From Dastarcus helophoroides (taxonomy: Eukaryota; Arthropoda; Insecta; Coleoptera; Bothrideridae): a stretch of DNA of 64,000 nt. The stretch spans positions 17,347,629 through 17,411,628 of the forward strand of contig CM053327.1 of the NCBI GenBank assembly GCA_028583605.1, in the 5' to 3' direction. Positions 24,895-36,460 of this stretch are shown piece after piece. Made by a program: the position numbers and the translations under genes. Every line of letters starts with the position of its first letter. Within the stretch, counting starts at the first letter, position 1. The notes beneath the pieces are model-generated. The model worked only from the letters and a program-made list of their open reading frames with translations. It was not told where the DNA came from and searched no databases.

Positions 24895-25015
24895 CTCTTT
24901 TCAAAATTTCGAATTTTTTTTTCGATTTTCTGCCTTTAATAAACCTACCTAATACATGGTTTAAATTAATGACATTATGACTGTTACTTTTTTTGTAGGT
25001 TACCACTTATATCGT
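24895..25015 (+). repeat. interspersed ~130-150-bp repeat, copy 2
   Basis: TTTAATAAACCTACCTAATA followed by CATGGTTTAAATTAATGACA aligns with copies at 18.8 and 54.2 kb. It is the most diverged of the three and abuts an array. Confidence 0.5.
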
Positions 25016-25159
25016 ACTAGAAATTATAATTCACTAAAAATATAGTTCTTACTTGATTGGACCAAGCGGCGTACCTATCAGCCAAATTTTGGGGAAGCCA
25101 AATTTGCACCCAATGAAAATTTTCATTCACTGATGAAATAAAAATCCGAAAAATTTCTT

Positions 25160-28110
25160 CTTTTTAACCTAATATCAGTCAACCGCAATTTGAGAAAATA
25201 AAATTAATTTTCGAAAAATTATAATTTTAACTCCTTTTCCAAATTTCGAAACTCTATATTTCGACCTTTTCTAGATATTTTGAATATTTTTGTAAATTTA
25301 AACTAAATTCGTTGTTCTGAAGAATTTGACAGATCAAACAAATTAATTATACTTCCACTTCGACTTCTTTTAAAAATCTTGAAATGTTTTTCAAAATTTC
25401 GATTTATTTTTGAAATGTTCGTCTTTTTAAATTTCGAATTTTTTCAATTCTTATTTTTTTCAAATTCTAGATTTTTCCAAAAGTGTCTGGTTTTTTAAAT
25501 CCATCACTTTTTGAAAATTTCAACCTTTTCTCCGAAACTATGATTATTTTGAAAATTTTGACTTTTTGAAAATGTAAATTTTTGAATGATTGAATTTTTG
25601 AAAATTTCCCTTTTTCCAGAATTTCGACTTTTATAACAAAAATCGATTTTTTCGAATTTTCAATTTTTTAAAAATCTTGATTTGGTCCATTTCGGACATT
25701 TTTCTAAATTTTCGTTTTTTAACTTTTAATTTTTCAAAAAGCATCTTTATCGTAAAAGGTTAACATTTTTTCCAAACTCCGTTTTTATTTCAAAATTTAG
25801 AATCCTTTTCAGAATTTCAACTTTACTGTTCATTGAAAATTTCGACTTTTTAAAATTTAGATTTTTTTCGAAAATTTTGGTTATACTTTTTTGATCATTT
25901 CGACATTTTTTAAAAATTACTAGTCTACCTAAAAACTCCCCGCTTTTGTAAGTTTTTAATTTCACCTAGTATTCAAAATTTCGACTTCTTCCAAAATTTC
26001 GATATTATTAAAATTTTTGACTTTTTTGGATGTTAATTTTTTTAACCTTTTTTAAAATTCAGATTTTTTTGAAAATTTCGACGTTTTTGAAAACGTTGGT
26101 AAGAAAATTTCGAAATTTTCTGAAAATATTAATTTTCTGAAAATATTATCTTTTACGTTTTTATCTTCAGCTATTTTTAAAAATTTCCGCAGTAATTTTG
26201 AAATCTGACATATTTTGCAATTACAACTTTTTTCAAAATTTGCATTTTTCTTTTGAAAATTCGGTTGTTTTGAATCCCGATAAGTCTTACTTTTAAAAAA
26301 AATTGTGATTTTTAAACAATTTTCTTGGTGGAGCAGACTGGTCCTTGGTTATCTTCAAAATTGAAATACAAATCTTTCCCCCTGAAACCAAGAAAGATTA
26401 AAAAACACAACAAAGGTTCTCTAACGCGTTTCGATAGCCAAGCTGTCATCTTCAGAGAGATACAGTATCTCTCTGTTTTTTAGTCTTTCTTGGTCTCAGG
26501 GGATAAGATTTGTTTTCAATTTTCTTCAAATTTGCGATTTTTTAAATTTCGGCATTTTTCTCATATTATGACTTTCTGAAAATCTTGGATTTTTCAAGTT
26601 ACTTTAAAAATTAAGTCTTAACAAATTTTGACTTTTCTTGAAAATTTCGATTTCTTCAATTTTCGTTTTTTAAATCTCGACTTATTTTCAAATCTCGACA
26701 TTTGTTGGCCAAATTTTCGACTATTTTTCGACATACAACTTTTTAAACAGTTTTTTTAACTTTTTTAAAATTTCGGTGTTTTTAAATATCAAAAATTGTC
26801 CTCCCTTTTAAAATTTTGACTTCTTTCTAAAAATGATAACTTTTGATAAACTTGTTTCTTTGAAAATGTCAATTTTTGAAAACTAGCCGGACTTTTGTTT
26901 CGAAAATTTCGAGTATTTTCAAATCCCGACATTTTTCAAAATTTCACGTTTCTTAAAAATTTTAAACTTTTTCAAAGTTTTTAAGAAACTTGACCGTTTC
27001 TTACAACTTTTTATTAATATTTGGACAGTATTCAAAATTTTGACGTTTCTCCAAATTCTTTTTGAAAATTTCGACTGCTTTTAAAATTGCGACTTCCTTA
27101 AATACCAAATTGTTTCAAGATTTTGAGTGATTTTTTTGACAAAACTTTTAGAAAATGTCCATTTTTCATATTTACACATTTTTTTAAACATTTCGTCTTT
27201 TTTGAAATTCTTAACTATTTGACAAAAGTGCAACTTAATTTATATCAGAATTTTTCCAAAATTTCTTTTCTTTAAATTTTAACCGCTTTTAAATTGTATT
27301 TTTTTTATTTCCACTTTTTTAAAGTTATGACATTTTTCAAAATTTCAAATTTCTTAAAAAGGCGATTTTTTCAAATTTTTACGTTTTCAAAATTTCGCAG
27401 GTTTTTAATTTTTAAAAATTGCAACATTTTAAAATTTTCCTTATAATTTAAAATTCACACCCGAACATTTGAAATTTTTTAATAAAATTCGTATATTCTT
27501 ACTAAAATGCCAATTTAATCTCGAAAGTTCGATATTTTTTCTTAAGTTAATAACAAACTTGCTCTCAGACTGTCATGCGTCTTTTGCTAAATTTCTATTC
27601 ATATAAAACTTCCATTTTTAATTTTGTAACAAATTTCGATTAAAAACTAGAAAGTGCAAAAAAATATTTTAATATAAATCGGAAACTTCGAATTTTTTGA
27701 CAAAATTTCGATTTCAGTTTTTACTTTTTTCCTAATGGTTCGCTTAAAAACTCAAAATTTCGACTTTTTGTAAGTTTTAGACTTATTTTCGAAATTTCGA
27801 ATTTTTTTACCAACCAACAGTTATTTGACAATTTGGAATTTTTTCTCACAATTCCAAGTTCCAAGTTTGCACTTTCAGTTGCTACTTTTTTATAAAATTT
27901 ATACAATTTCGATTTTAACGTCGAATATCTAGTAATTTTAATATAAATGTGATATTTTTCTCAAAATTTCAATGTTAACCTCATAAATTTCAAGTTTCTC
28001 CTTAAGTGTCAATTTTAAATGTCTCCAAATTTCGAAACGGTCTCGGTTTTTAAATTTTTTCCAAAATTCTTCTTCTTCTTTTCGAAGACTTATTGGTCTG
28101 TTTTTCTTCG
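25160..28110. repeat. T-rich ~20-bp tandem array
   Basis: Same unit as the other arrays (AAATTTCGACTTTTT, TTTCAAAATTTCGA), T-rich on +. It is interrupted at 26323-26520 by a PLE foldback and weakens after 27550. Carrier termini were not found on either side. Confidence 0.8.
26323..26520 (-). mobile_element. PLE terminal fragment with hammerhead-like core, foldback copy
   Basis: Read on the minus strand from 26475, it has CTGAAGA, a stem (GACAGC-TTG-GCTATC, one mismatch), then GAAACGCG, then a tail ending in CCAGTCTGCTCCACCAA at about 26323. The same order is seen in the PLE at 35483-35640. To the right, 26476-26505 repeats the tail in inverse orientation (TAGTCTTTCTTGGTCTCAGG against CCTGAAACCAAGAAAGATTA at 26381-26400). 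A perfect 11-bp palindrome CAGAGAGATAC-A-GTATCTCTCTG sits at the junction (26453-26475). It lies within an array. Confidence 0.75.
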
Positions 28111-28700
28111 AATTCAGGCATTCTGGTTTTCTTGAGATGTGGATTGCTAGCTGTCTTTCCATCTCTTCGGTGTTTTGCCTCTTGATCTACGTTCTACAGG
28201 CGTGTTCCTCCAGGGCCCTTCGAACAACTCTTCTTTCTTTCTTCTTACTGTGGTCATACCATTGGTGTCTTCTTTGTCTGCCCATCTTACCACATCGTCT
28301 TATATATTCTCACCTTGCTATCCATTCGCTAGTATTTATTGTTCCACACGACATCTCTCAGGACCTCCTGCTATGACAGCTGCTTTGTTTATTTGAGGCC
28401 TTAGCTCTCGCGTCGGAATCATGGTGGCTCATCAGGACTGTTCCTCAATGTAAATATGGCGTCCGTCGTTGATCTATTTCTCCTGAATACTTGTTTCCAA
28501 AATTATAATTTAAATTTCGAAATGTCGCCTTTTTAACCCAAAATTTCGAGTAGTTTTTGTTAACAATCTTAATTTTTTTTGTAAAATTCTTAGTCGCGAG
28601 CCTGCCTCCAAGCTTTATCAGAAAAAAATAATTTAGGCCGGCCAAATTTTAAGACGCGCAGGCGGCTTAACGATTTAGGAACGTTTCTGATTGGACTATG
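28110..28700. other. unassigned, short array remnant
   Basis: 28137-28440 is less AT-rich and has overlapping ORFs of 74-79 residues on both strands. None shows a domain I recognise. A short stretch near 28490-28600 resembles array sequence. Confidence 0.35.
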
Positions 28701-28905
28701 TCAAGAACTACTAAAAAATGCTGAATGTTTCACGCACCATCTTATGAGCACCTTCAGGAACAAGAGCATACCCAAATTTAAGACAGAAGAGCACGGTAAC
28801 TCGGTATATTAACCATGTTAGAAGAGAAACATTTCCGAAGTTACAGATCGATCTCTTGATCATGAAGAAGCGCCACTGATTGTGGTGATTCGTAACCATG
28901 TTAAC
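28700..28905. repeat. repeat related to 36755-36980
   Basis: GAACTACTAAAAAATGCTGA followed by ATGTTTCACGCACCATC and CCTTCAGGAACAAGAGCATA aligns with GAACTACTTAAAATGTTCGA, CGTTTCGTCCTACATC and CCTTTAAGAACAAGTG at 36755-36817. Both continue with a GAAG..ACGGTAACTC..TAT..CAACC-like block. In inverse orientation it has a stem-loop followed by a degraded GAAAC-like motif. Confidence 0.5.
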
Positions 28906-29338
28906 TAAAAATGGCAAGCTGGAATAATGCCACTTATACTTTAAAATTGTATTTCAATCATTGAGAATTGTTTAGCTTACGCTATCAAATACTTACCAGA
29001 AACAAAACCAATAAAGAATATGTATGTCGACATACCTGTAACAAAAGAAAACAAATTAAAATTGGGGATAATTACTGATTAATTACATCAAGCCCAAAAA
29101 AAAAACATTGGACATTTAATTGAAATTAAAAAAATCTAGAAGTTTTGTTGATCGAGGATTTGCAAACCTTTATCACTCTGTTTAACCAAAAAATATAAAA
29201 ACATACTAATAGTTAATGAAACTAAAAGACTAGCAATAATTGTTTTTGTTACAAATTGGTTAATACTACATCAAACAGAGTGTTTACAAATGACTGCATC
29301 GGAGTCCTGTCTCCGGATTTATGATCCTCTATTAGTTG

Positions 29339-29516
29339 AAATACAGAACATGCCCCCTGAAACCAAGAAAGATTAAAAAACCCAACCAACGTTGCTCTAA
29401 TGCGTTTCGACAGCCAAGCTGTCATCTTCAGAAATCTTTCTTGGTTTCAGGGGCAAGTTCTTTATTTCAAATTTTGAAGATAACCAAGGACCAGTCCGTT
29501 CCACCAAAAATCCTTT
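29339..29516 (-). mobile_element. PLE terminal fragment with hammerhead-like core in a perfect foldback
   Basis: The 21-bp segments 29354-29374 and 29433-29453 are perfect inverted repeats (each a 21-mer starting CCCCTGAAACCAAG on its own 5' side). They enclose 58 nt. Read on the minus strand this loop begins TCTGAAGA, forms a 6-bp stem GACAGC-TTG-GCTGTC, then GAAACGCATTAGAG. The right side then carries the outer PLE tail (GAAGATAACCAAGGACCAGT near 29478, followed by CCGTTCCACCAAAAA) in + orientation. The region is short, non-coding and outside the arrays. Confidence 0.8.
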
Positions 29517-29519
29517 ATT

Positions 29520-31220
29520 AGGAAAAAGACCCATTAAAACCCCGATAAACCCTAGATTATTTTGCTGCATTTTTATAGGACCATCCAAATATGCAGGATG
29601 TTCTCTTTAAAAAAAAATAGGTTTATATCAACACTCTGTATATGATTGGTGCAATAAAACGAAAATAATTTTAAAATGTGCTCCCTTGGGCAAAATTTCA
29701 TTTTGATATCTCTTCAGACTTAGGAGCTATTCTCCGTCCAAACACTAATGGTGAATCCTGTATATTGGATAGCGAAGGTGCACCCTAAATAAAAGAATTA
29801 GGTGTTAAGTTACGGTAAGGTTACGCCCTAATATTATAGGAAGCTGCCGTCGCTGTCAGATCATTTATTCGCAAAAAAATTGAGAAAGGTTATTTACTCC
29901 TTCTAAATGTGATTAGTTTGAGAATATCTGGAACCGTGATAAAACGTATCTTACTAAAGATTCCGCCTTCAGAGGTACGCCTATACCAATTTTCGGCAAA
30001 ATTACTTCAGTAATTGAGCCACGGAAAACGGACAAACAGACAGACAAACACACTTTCGCATTTATATGTTAGTTAAGAAGTAGGAATTCAATTTATCTCC
30101 AGCTATTTAGCTGTAATAAAACAAGTTGAAAGCATAATATTATTTCCGGTTGCAGACAGTTTTAGAGGTACCGAATTTATCTGAAATTATATTCATGGCA
30201 TCAATTATCTCTTAACGGCCAGTTCCTTTAACGACGCCAACTATGTATTCTGTTAAATTGAGCGCGGAATTATTAAACCTGAACTAAGCAGCCGAAAGCA
30301 GAATACTTGACATTTTAAATCTTTTTGGCAGGTTTATTTAGAAGAATCATTAAAATAGTTGAACCGTTTTCAAAGACAAAGGTAATAGATATAGAAAATT
30401 TAGTACGTAATCTAGTGCTGATATATTCCATTCAATCTAGTTCTCGAGCTGACCCAGATTGAGTTATTAATAATAAGGCGACGGAGTGTGTTCAAGTAGT
30501 GCGAGATTTTATTCACGTGAGACTGAACTACATTTTTACATCCGTAATTCGACCTCATCTGATAAGCAGATTAGGTTTTTATCTGAAAATGAGATAAACT
30601 TATGCATTTCTAATGTAATAAATGTTTATTCGTGGCGAAGTACAAACACGCTATTTCAAATCGGGTTTTTTATGTTCATGATAGTTACATTTAACTGAAT
30701 ACGAAAAATTACTAATAAAATGCAGTCATAATAATCAGTAGTTCTTAACTATTTGATCCCTTAATAATAATAAATAAATTAAGTCATTCATTTGCCTTCA
30801 TTTTTGGACGAGTTTTCTTTAGCGCAACTTTCTCAATAGATACCTCAAGCGACAGTTCGAAGCACTAATCCCCAAGGTGAGCCATTCTGGCCCATATGGG
30901 ATACTATCGTTCATTAGGGAAGCAATAGTAGCCTCAGGTGCATTTGGTGAGCTTTTAATAAAAATAAACGGAGCAGTGAAAGCATAAAGAAGGTCTAGTG
31001 AAAAAACTATACGAACACTTTTCATCCGTTGTGTAATGCAGATGTAGTAGATAAAACATTACTAGTTGTTAGCCAGAAGTTTGGGAGCAAATTTGAAGAA
31101 ATAACTGCAATGCAACTGAATGGAAGTTTAAAAAGAATTTTACATTTAAATGAAATTTCAAATTAATTTTCAATTGATATAATTAATTTGACATACATTT
31201 AAACCTTTTGTTCAAAATAC
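29520..31220. other. mostly unassigned sequence
   Basis: AT-rich sequence. An ACAG-type short repeat (GGACAAACAGACAGACAAAC near 30033) resembles the longer tract at 62.4 kb. One candidate exon is listed separately at 30822-30981. Confidence 0.35.
30822..30981 (+). other. weak candidate exon or pseudo-exon
   Basis: A pyrimidine-rich stretch followed by AG (GTTTTCTTTAG) precedes an open frame from 30822 (RNFLNRYLKRQFEALIPK...) that runs 53 codons to a stop. Inside it, AAGGTGAGC at about 30873 matches a splice donor. Base composition is more balanced than its surroundings. I do not recognise the peptide, and a minus-strand ORF of 68 residues overlaps it. It could equally be a fragment of an unknown TE. 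Confidence 0.15.
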
Positions 31221-31229
31221 TGTGTTTAG

Positions 31230-31580
31230 GCTTTACATGTTAATGTTAAAGTGGAAATTTCGAAAAAAATATAGTAAAAATTTCCAAAAAAGTTTGATAT
31301 ATTAAGAAACATATTTCATAAAAATTTCAGGTTTAACCTTGAAATTTCAGTTATTTTGGTCGAATTTGAGAATAAACCCAAAATTTTAGAGCTTTCTTGG
31401 TTTTTCGAAAGGTAGAGTTTTTTTACGAAAATTCTAACTTTGATCCAAATTTTTTTCTAGAATTTTTGATTTAAAATTCGAAATGTAAACTTATTTTAGA
31501 AATGTTGACCTTCGCTCTCAAAATTTTGATCTTGATCTCAAAATTTGAACCTTTTTCTCAAATTTTTTTTTTAACTTCAA
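31230..31580. repeat. array-like remnant left of the non-LTR copy
   Basis: Degenerate AAAATTTTGATC and GAAATGTTGACC units in mixed polarity. Similar sequence lies right of the non-LTR element at about 34095-34140 and 34490-34660, so the element may have inserted into an array. Confidence 0.5.
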
Positions 31581-31599
31581 TCTTCTCGCAAAGGGCAAC

Positions 31600-32740
31600 C
31601 CTATTATGCCTTGAAAACACTGTGAGTAGGATGCGGAAACAAGAATAGATGGCGATGAACCGTCTTCTTAACAAGGATAGGTTATAATTTTTGGGGAAAA
31701 TTCCGTTTGGTAACGAGTTCCAGGGCTTAAAGGATTCTGTAGAAAAAAAGAGCCTCCGTAGACAGAAGTCCTCACTGTGTCAAAGCTGGACCGCACAGGA
31801 ATTTATTATCTCCGACTGTCTTGTATGCCTCAAAAATGTTGCCTTGTGGGGATCAATCTCATTAGTTCCTCCCATCTCCCATGACAAGCACTTGTAGAAA
31901 AGAGATAAGTCACCAACCATCCGCCTGTGCTTTAGTGTTTCGAGAGAATCGGTCGAACTCTTATCAATTAATCGAATCGCTCTTCTTTGAATTGAATCCA
32001 AAAGAGCTAAAGTGTGCTTTGGGGCTGAACTCCAAACATGAGAACAGTATTCTAGTGTTGGCCTATCTTGAACTTTGTATAGTGTGAGTAGCTGATGAGA
32101 TGTGAAGTACTTTTTAGCTCTAAAAAGAAAGCTTAGCTTCTGAGAGGCGGACTTGGCAATGGCGCGCACATGATCGTCCCAAGAGTAGTTAGTGCTCGCA
32201 TTCACTCCTAAGATTGACAGATTAGATTCCACAGGAAGGAATTTACCGTCCATTAGATTGTTTGTTGCATTATCCCTTACTGTTTTTTTTTAGAGAAAAC
32301 CGCGGCCCGAGTTTTTGAAGCGTTGAAGTCTGACCAGATTTTTCTTACCTCATTTCAGAATGATTTCGAGATCTCGATTCTGTTTCTGCTGTTCCTTTAG
32401 TCGATCTGAAGGAGCGGCGGATAGTGGTTTGGCGGAGCAAAAAGATAACATCAGGCTACTATCATCTGTCTAGCTGTATATCGTATTGGAAGCTAAAGCT
32501 AAGAGATCGTTTATGTGTAACAGAAACAGAGTAGGAGGCAGGACATATCCCTGAGACACCCCTGCATTAATCGCAAATGTCTCGGATGAGATGCCTTCGA
32601 CGACGACCTGAAGAGTCAGTGAGAAAACTGAATAACAAATGACCGAGTCCAGGAGGAAGGCCATAAGATGTTAATTTGGTGAGAAGAGATCGGTGCAGAC
32701 TCTGTCGAAGGCGTTTGAGATATCCAATGCCACAATCCTA
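31600..32740 (-). pseudogene. Jockey/CR1-like element: RT palm, thumb and 3' end
   Basis: From 32740 downward: GISSETFAINAGVSQG (RT motif B) and LFLLHINDLLALASN. At the catalytic box, where YADD is expected, the frame reads stop-TDDSS near 32455, so the active site is destroyed. LKEQQKQNRDLEIILK follows near 32390, with a frame change. Then 32253-31780 reads SILGVNASTNYSWDDHVRAI, LEYCSHVWSSAP and LDSIQRRAIRLI, the conserved C-terminal region of Jockey/CR1-type RTs. The 3' UTR runs to about 31600. Confidence 0.88.
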
Positions 32741-32743
32741 GAC

Positions 32744-33640
32744 TCACCATGTTTTTCCACAGTTGCGTTGCAGATATGAGTAACATATGCCAGCAGGTCG
32801 CCAGTTGAACGTTGTTGCCTGAAACCGTATTGCCTGTCCGAGGATGATTCTACTCTTCTCCAGATATTTGAGAATCTCGATGTTGATAACCTTTTCCATC
32901 ACTTTAGATATAACAGGCAACAAAGATATAGGGCGATATTTGTTGGCCAGATTACTTTTTCCCTTTTTAGGGACATACTGCACCCTAGCACATTTCCAGA
33001 TGTGAGGGAATACACCTTTGTTGTAAGAAAGTGTGAACATTTTGCTTAGAACATGCGTCAACTCTGGAGCGCACTTCTTAGGAACAATAGCCAGGATATC
33101 ATCAAGGTTCAGAAGCTTTCGAGGTGTCGAGCTCGAGGAGAATCTTCCTGACTGCGCGTTGTCTAAAAACAACTTAAGACTTCGAAGTGCCAACCTTAGG
33201 AAGAATAGGAGGTTCTGCGTTTCGAGAATCAAGGTTGGAATTTTCAGCAAACATTAAGGCTAGCACGTCAGCCTTTTTCTATGAAGTAGTCGCAATACTG
33301 GTATTGTCATCGAGTAAAGGTGGAAAATTTGAAGATGCAAAATTCTTTTCAATCGACTTTGCAGATCCCCAAAAGGACCTGGAACCGTTCAGACATTTGA
33401 TAAGTCTATGGGGCATTTTACGATGGAAAACACTTTTTGCCTCGTCAATAACCTGTTTACAAAAGTTTCTTGCATCTACAAAGGTGGTTCGAGTCTCAAC
33501 TGATGGATTATTTCGGGAATGGGGAATTGTGCATTTCATACCAATCGGTATGGTTTCAGTGATGGATTCGGCGACTGAGGAAGGGTTGTCTGAGTTAAAG
33601 CAGACTTCGTTCGTGCCATGAAAAAGATGCAAATAACTCT
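32744..33640 (-). pseudogene. Jockey/CR1-like element: linker and RT fingers
   Basis: 33632-33279 encodes the region between endonuclease and RT (NPSVETRTTFVDARN, FHRKMPHRLIKCLNGSRSFW). After a frameshift, 33250-32744 contains APELTHVLSKMFTLSYNKG, then WKCARVQYVPKKGK and YRPISLLPVISKVMEK, the typical RT motif 0/1 block of non-LTR elements. Motif A falls just after, where the minus strand near 32740-32690 encodes the equivalent of ALDISNAFDRVC. Frameshifts and stops separate the segments. Confidence 0.88.
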
Positions 33641-33659
33641 CTTAATTCTTCCCAGTTAG

Positions 33660-34090
33660 CAGTTAAAGTTCCAAACCCTACGATCTGTGTCTGAGAAGGA
33701 GGTGGTATATGAAGCGACCGAGAGACTGCTACAAGCTTATGATCGGAATTTCCAAGCGGCGATCTCACAGTGATTTTATAAGAATTTAGAGAATTGGTGA
33801 GGAAAAGATCGAGTAGATTAGGTTGATGGGTAGCTACATCAGGAATTCTTGTGGGTTCCTCAAATAATTGCGATAGTCCACAAGTGATGGCGAAAGCTCT
33901 GCCCCCTTCCCGTGTCGTCAGTTCGGAAAGAGAAACTTAACCAGGGGATGTTGTGTACGTTGAAGTCACCGAGAAAGACAACCTCAGCGTTTGGATAATT
34001 TGTCTGTAGGTGATCGAAGGTTGCGGAGAGGATAAGAGAAGAGCTGTCTGCATGAGGGATCGTTTGAAGACATAAAGTGAACAAATGAAT
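33660..34090 (-). pseudogene. Jockey/CR1-like element: AP endonuclease remnant
   Basis: 34084-33860 encodes LQTNYPNAEVVFLGDFNVHN, which includes the GDFN catalytic motif of APE-type endonucleases. After frame changes, a segment near 33770-33720 encodes LGNSDHKLVAVSRSL, including the S-D-H motif at the end of the domain. The N-terminal half of the endonuclease and any ORF1 are missing, so this copy is 5' truncated at about 34090. Confidence 0.85.
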
Positions 34091-34689
34091 ATTATTGATT
34101 AGAAATTTTTCTCAAAATTTTAGGGTTTAAATTTGAAATCGAAATTTGAAGAATATTTCTGTGGTTACAAGATAAAAATGCTTAAGTCATAATATATATA
34201 TTGGAGAGATTGCAGACACAAAACTAGCTTGTATTTTACTAAATAATAAAAACTTAAGAATACATGTATGTAAAATTGCCTTTATTTCATAGTCGAGGCA
34301 CTTAAAATGTTTCGTCCCCCAGAATCGTGCAACATGCAACAGTGGCATAAGTCCATTTTCTCAAACTTAAACAAGACTTAAGCAGTATTGCCCTGAAACC
34401 ACAGATTTATATTACAAAGTAAGATTTATATCTAAAATTAGCCGTTTAAAGTTAAAGAGTATGTTTTTTAAAATTCTATTTACTAACCAGTTTTTCTCGT
34501 CGAACTTTTTTTCAAAATTTCGAGTTTAAATTGGAAAAATAAGAAGTGAATTTTTTAAAATTTCCACAATGTTTGAATTTTGTTCCAAACTTCCTGTCCC
34601 AAATTTTTAATTTTTCTGAACATCTGACTTTAAAATCCAAATTTCAACTTCAATCTGAAAGAAGCAGAAAGAAACAAATATTACCGAAA

Positions 34690-35480
34690 GCCACACGCGG
34701 TTCGGTTTGGCACCACTGATTTAAACGATGTATTATTTAAATAAATGAACTGTTCATTTTCTGAAAAAAACCTTTTTGACACCCAAAAAAGTTTAACCAA
34801 GATTCCAGAAAATATTCCCCGCTTAAATACCCTTTTGAGAAATATCACCAACCAACAAATACGAAATATCGAAACGAATGGGATTTGAAAGATGTATAAT
34901 GGAAATCTTTTCTCAAATAAATAACCCAGTGAAGATAAAACGGTCAACAGATAAACTGTCCGACAAAATTCCATTTTAAAAGCTAAAGTGATCGATTCAA
35001 GCCAAACTTCGTCCCGAGAGACCGGAAATTTCCTAGAAACTTCCTAAAATCATCGTCTCCAAATAATATTCGTAGTATTTCAAACAATTGCCTCATAACG
35101 CTCTACAGAAAGGTTAGTGGAATTTAATAATTCTCTGTGCTCGATAAAATACACCCCAACTTCGACAAACACGTGCTATTAACCGTGCAGAGGGGTTGTG
35201 AATATCGAACGCCCACGCAAATTAAAAGGTCATACATTCTTGGAACATTAGAATGTTCGCAATATTGTAGAAGTTTAAGTGAAATTTAATTTTAAAAAAT
35301 AACAAATATGATGTTATTAAATCAATCAATTAGTTGAAAAAGCTTATTATAATATACACAGAACACATATTAATTTGAAGGTATTCCCAAATAGATTCAG
35401 AGATATTTAGGACTAGTGTAATCTATTTTCATTAATAAAATTATCTATTTCTGTCTATGATTCCAAAATAACTGTCTTTT
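34690..35480. other. unassigned, one possible hAT terminus
   Basis: GTTCGGTTTGGCACCACTG at 34700-34720 has the form of a hAT right end. Its inverse begins CAGTGGTGCCAAACC. I could not identify a left partner beyond the non-LTR insertion. The rest is unassigned. Confidence 0.3.
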
Positions 35481-35482
35481 TT

Positions 35483-36460
35483 TTGGTGGAACGGACTGGT
35501 CCTTTGTTATCTTCAAAAACTGGAATACAAATCTTGTCCCCAGAAACCAGGAAAGATTAAGAAAACACAACAAAGGTTGCTCTAACACGTTTCGATAGAC
35601 AAGCAATGATATTCAGAGACATACTTAATCCTAAAATTAACCTTTATATACTAATGCAAGAAGAATGCAACCTAGACTACAAATTCATGCAGCCTTCGTA
35701 TAGTTCACTATACACGCCTGGAGGGCTGCATGAATTTGTAATCTAGGTTGCATTCTTCTTGCATACGACATTGTTGGCGATGGCCACAGTTTCTCTATGG
35801 ACCAATAGGTGGTAGTACTAAGAGTCACTCACTTGACGCCTGTGAATGTTTTAGTACTTACTTGTCGGAACATTTGCTAGCATTCGAGTTGGATATACCA
35901 AACTGACGAGATCTAACAAGATCGAAATCGATATTTGGTTTCCAAACTTCGAATCTAATAAATGTTCAAACCTATTGGTCTGTGCATTATAGAATCCTTA
36001 TATACTTAGAATCTTTATATACTAAGACTATTCACTTCGTGTATGATCGACCGCATCCGAACACGCATGCGCATCTAATCATACACGTCGTAGTGTCACA
36101 ATTCCTTACCTTATCAACCTTTTTTTTTAACAGAGATGAGTGGCCTAAAGGCTCAGCGCAATCATTCATAAGGTTGTCTCCAGCCTTATGGATGGCTCAG
36201 CTTTCACATGCATTTAACATAGAATTCTTATTTAATACTCTTAAGACTTTAACATTATTATCTATCCTATGATCTAATTCAAAAGCATGTCGAGCCACTA
36301 CTTGAATTCTCAGTTATTCCCTACCTCAAATGAGCCAAATGCTCCTTTAGTCGGATTTTAAGAGATCGTCTAGTTTGCCCGCCGTACTTTTGCGGACAAT
36401 CTTTACAGGAAATTTGGTAAATACCGGACTTGTCCGTTTTCTCTACTTTATCCTTCGCTT
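35483..36460 (-). mobile_element. Penelope-like element, 3' part with GIY-YIG endonuclease
   Basis: The minus strand from about 36440 to 36370 encodes DKSGIYQISCKDCPQKYGG followed by QTRRSLK: the GIY and YGG (YIG) motifs and the conserved Q-x-x-R-S. This is the GIY-YIG endonuclease that follows the RT in PLE proteins, which nick the target for retrotransposition. A stop follows LKSD, then degraded frame continues (RHAFELDHRIDNNVKVL). Downstream (35.9-35.5 kb) is a 3' region with a 40-bp hairpin (35655-35763) and a hammerhead-like core, CTGAATATCATTGCTTGTCT then ATCGAAACG, near 35590-35625. It ends at CCACCAA at 35483. The RT domain is absent, so it is a 5'-truncated dead copy. Confidence 0.85.
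35655..35763. repeat. 40-bp inverted repeat (hairpin) in the PLE 3' region
   Basis: Arms 35655-35694 and 35724-35763 are inverted copies with one mismatch (CCTAGACTAC against CCTAGATTAC). The 29-nt spacer contains the palindrome GTATAGT-TC-ACTATAC. It lies between the GIY-YIG coding remnant and the hammerhead-like core. Confidence 0.9.

Noticed and set aside
28137..28440. Possible gag/ORF1 of a retroelement
   Set aside because: Frames are short and overlapping and I could not match any conserved motif such as CCHC knuckles.
33033..33621. Plus-strand ORFs of 74 and 144 residues
   Set aside because: They are antisense to the clear reverse transcriptase frame on the minus strand.
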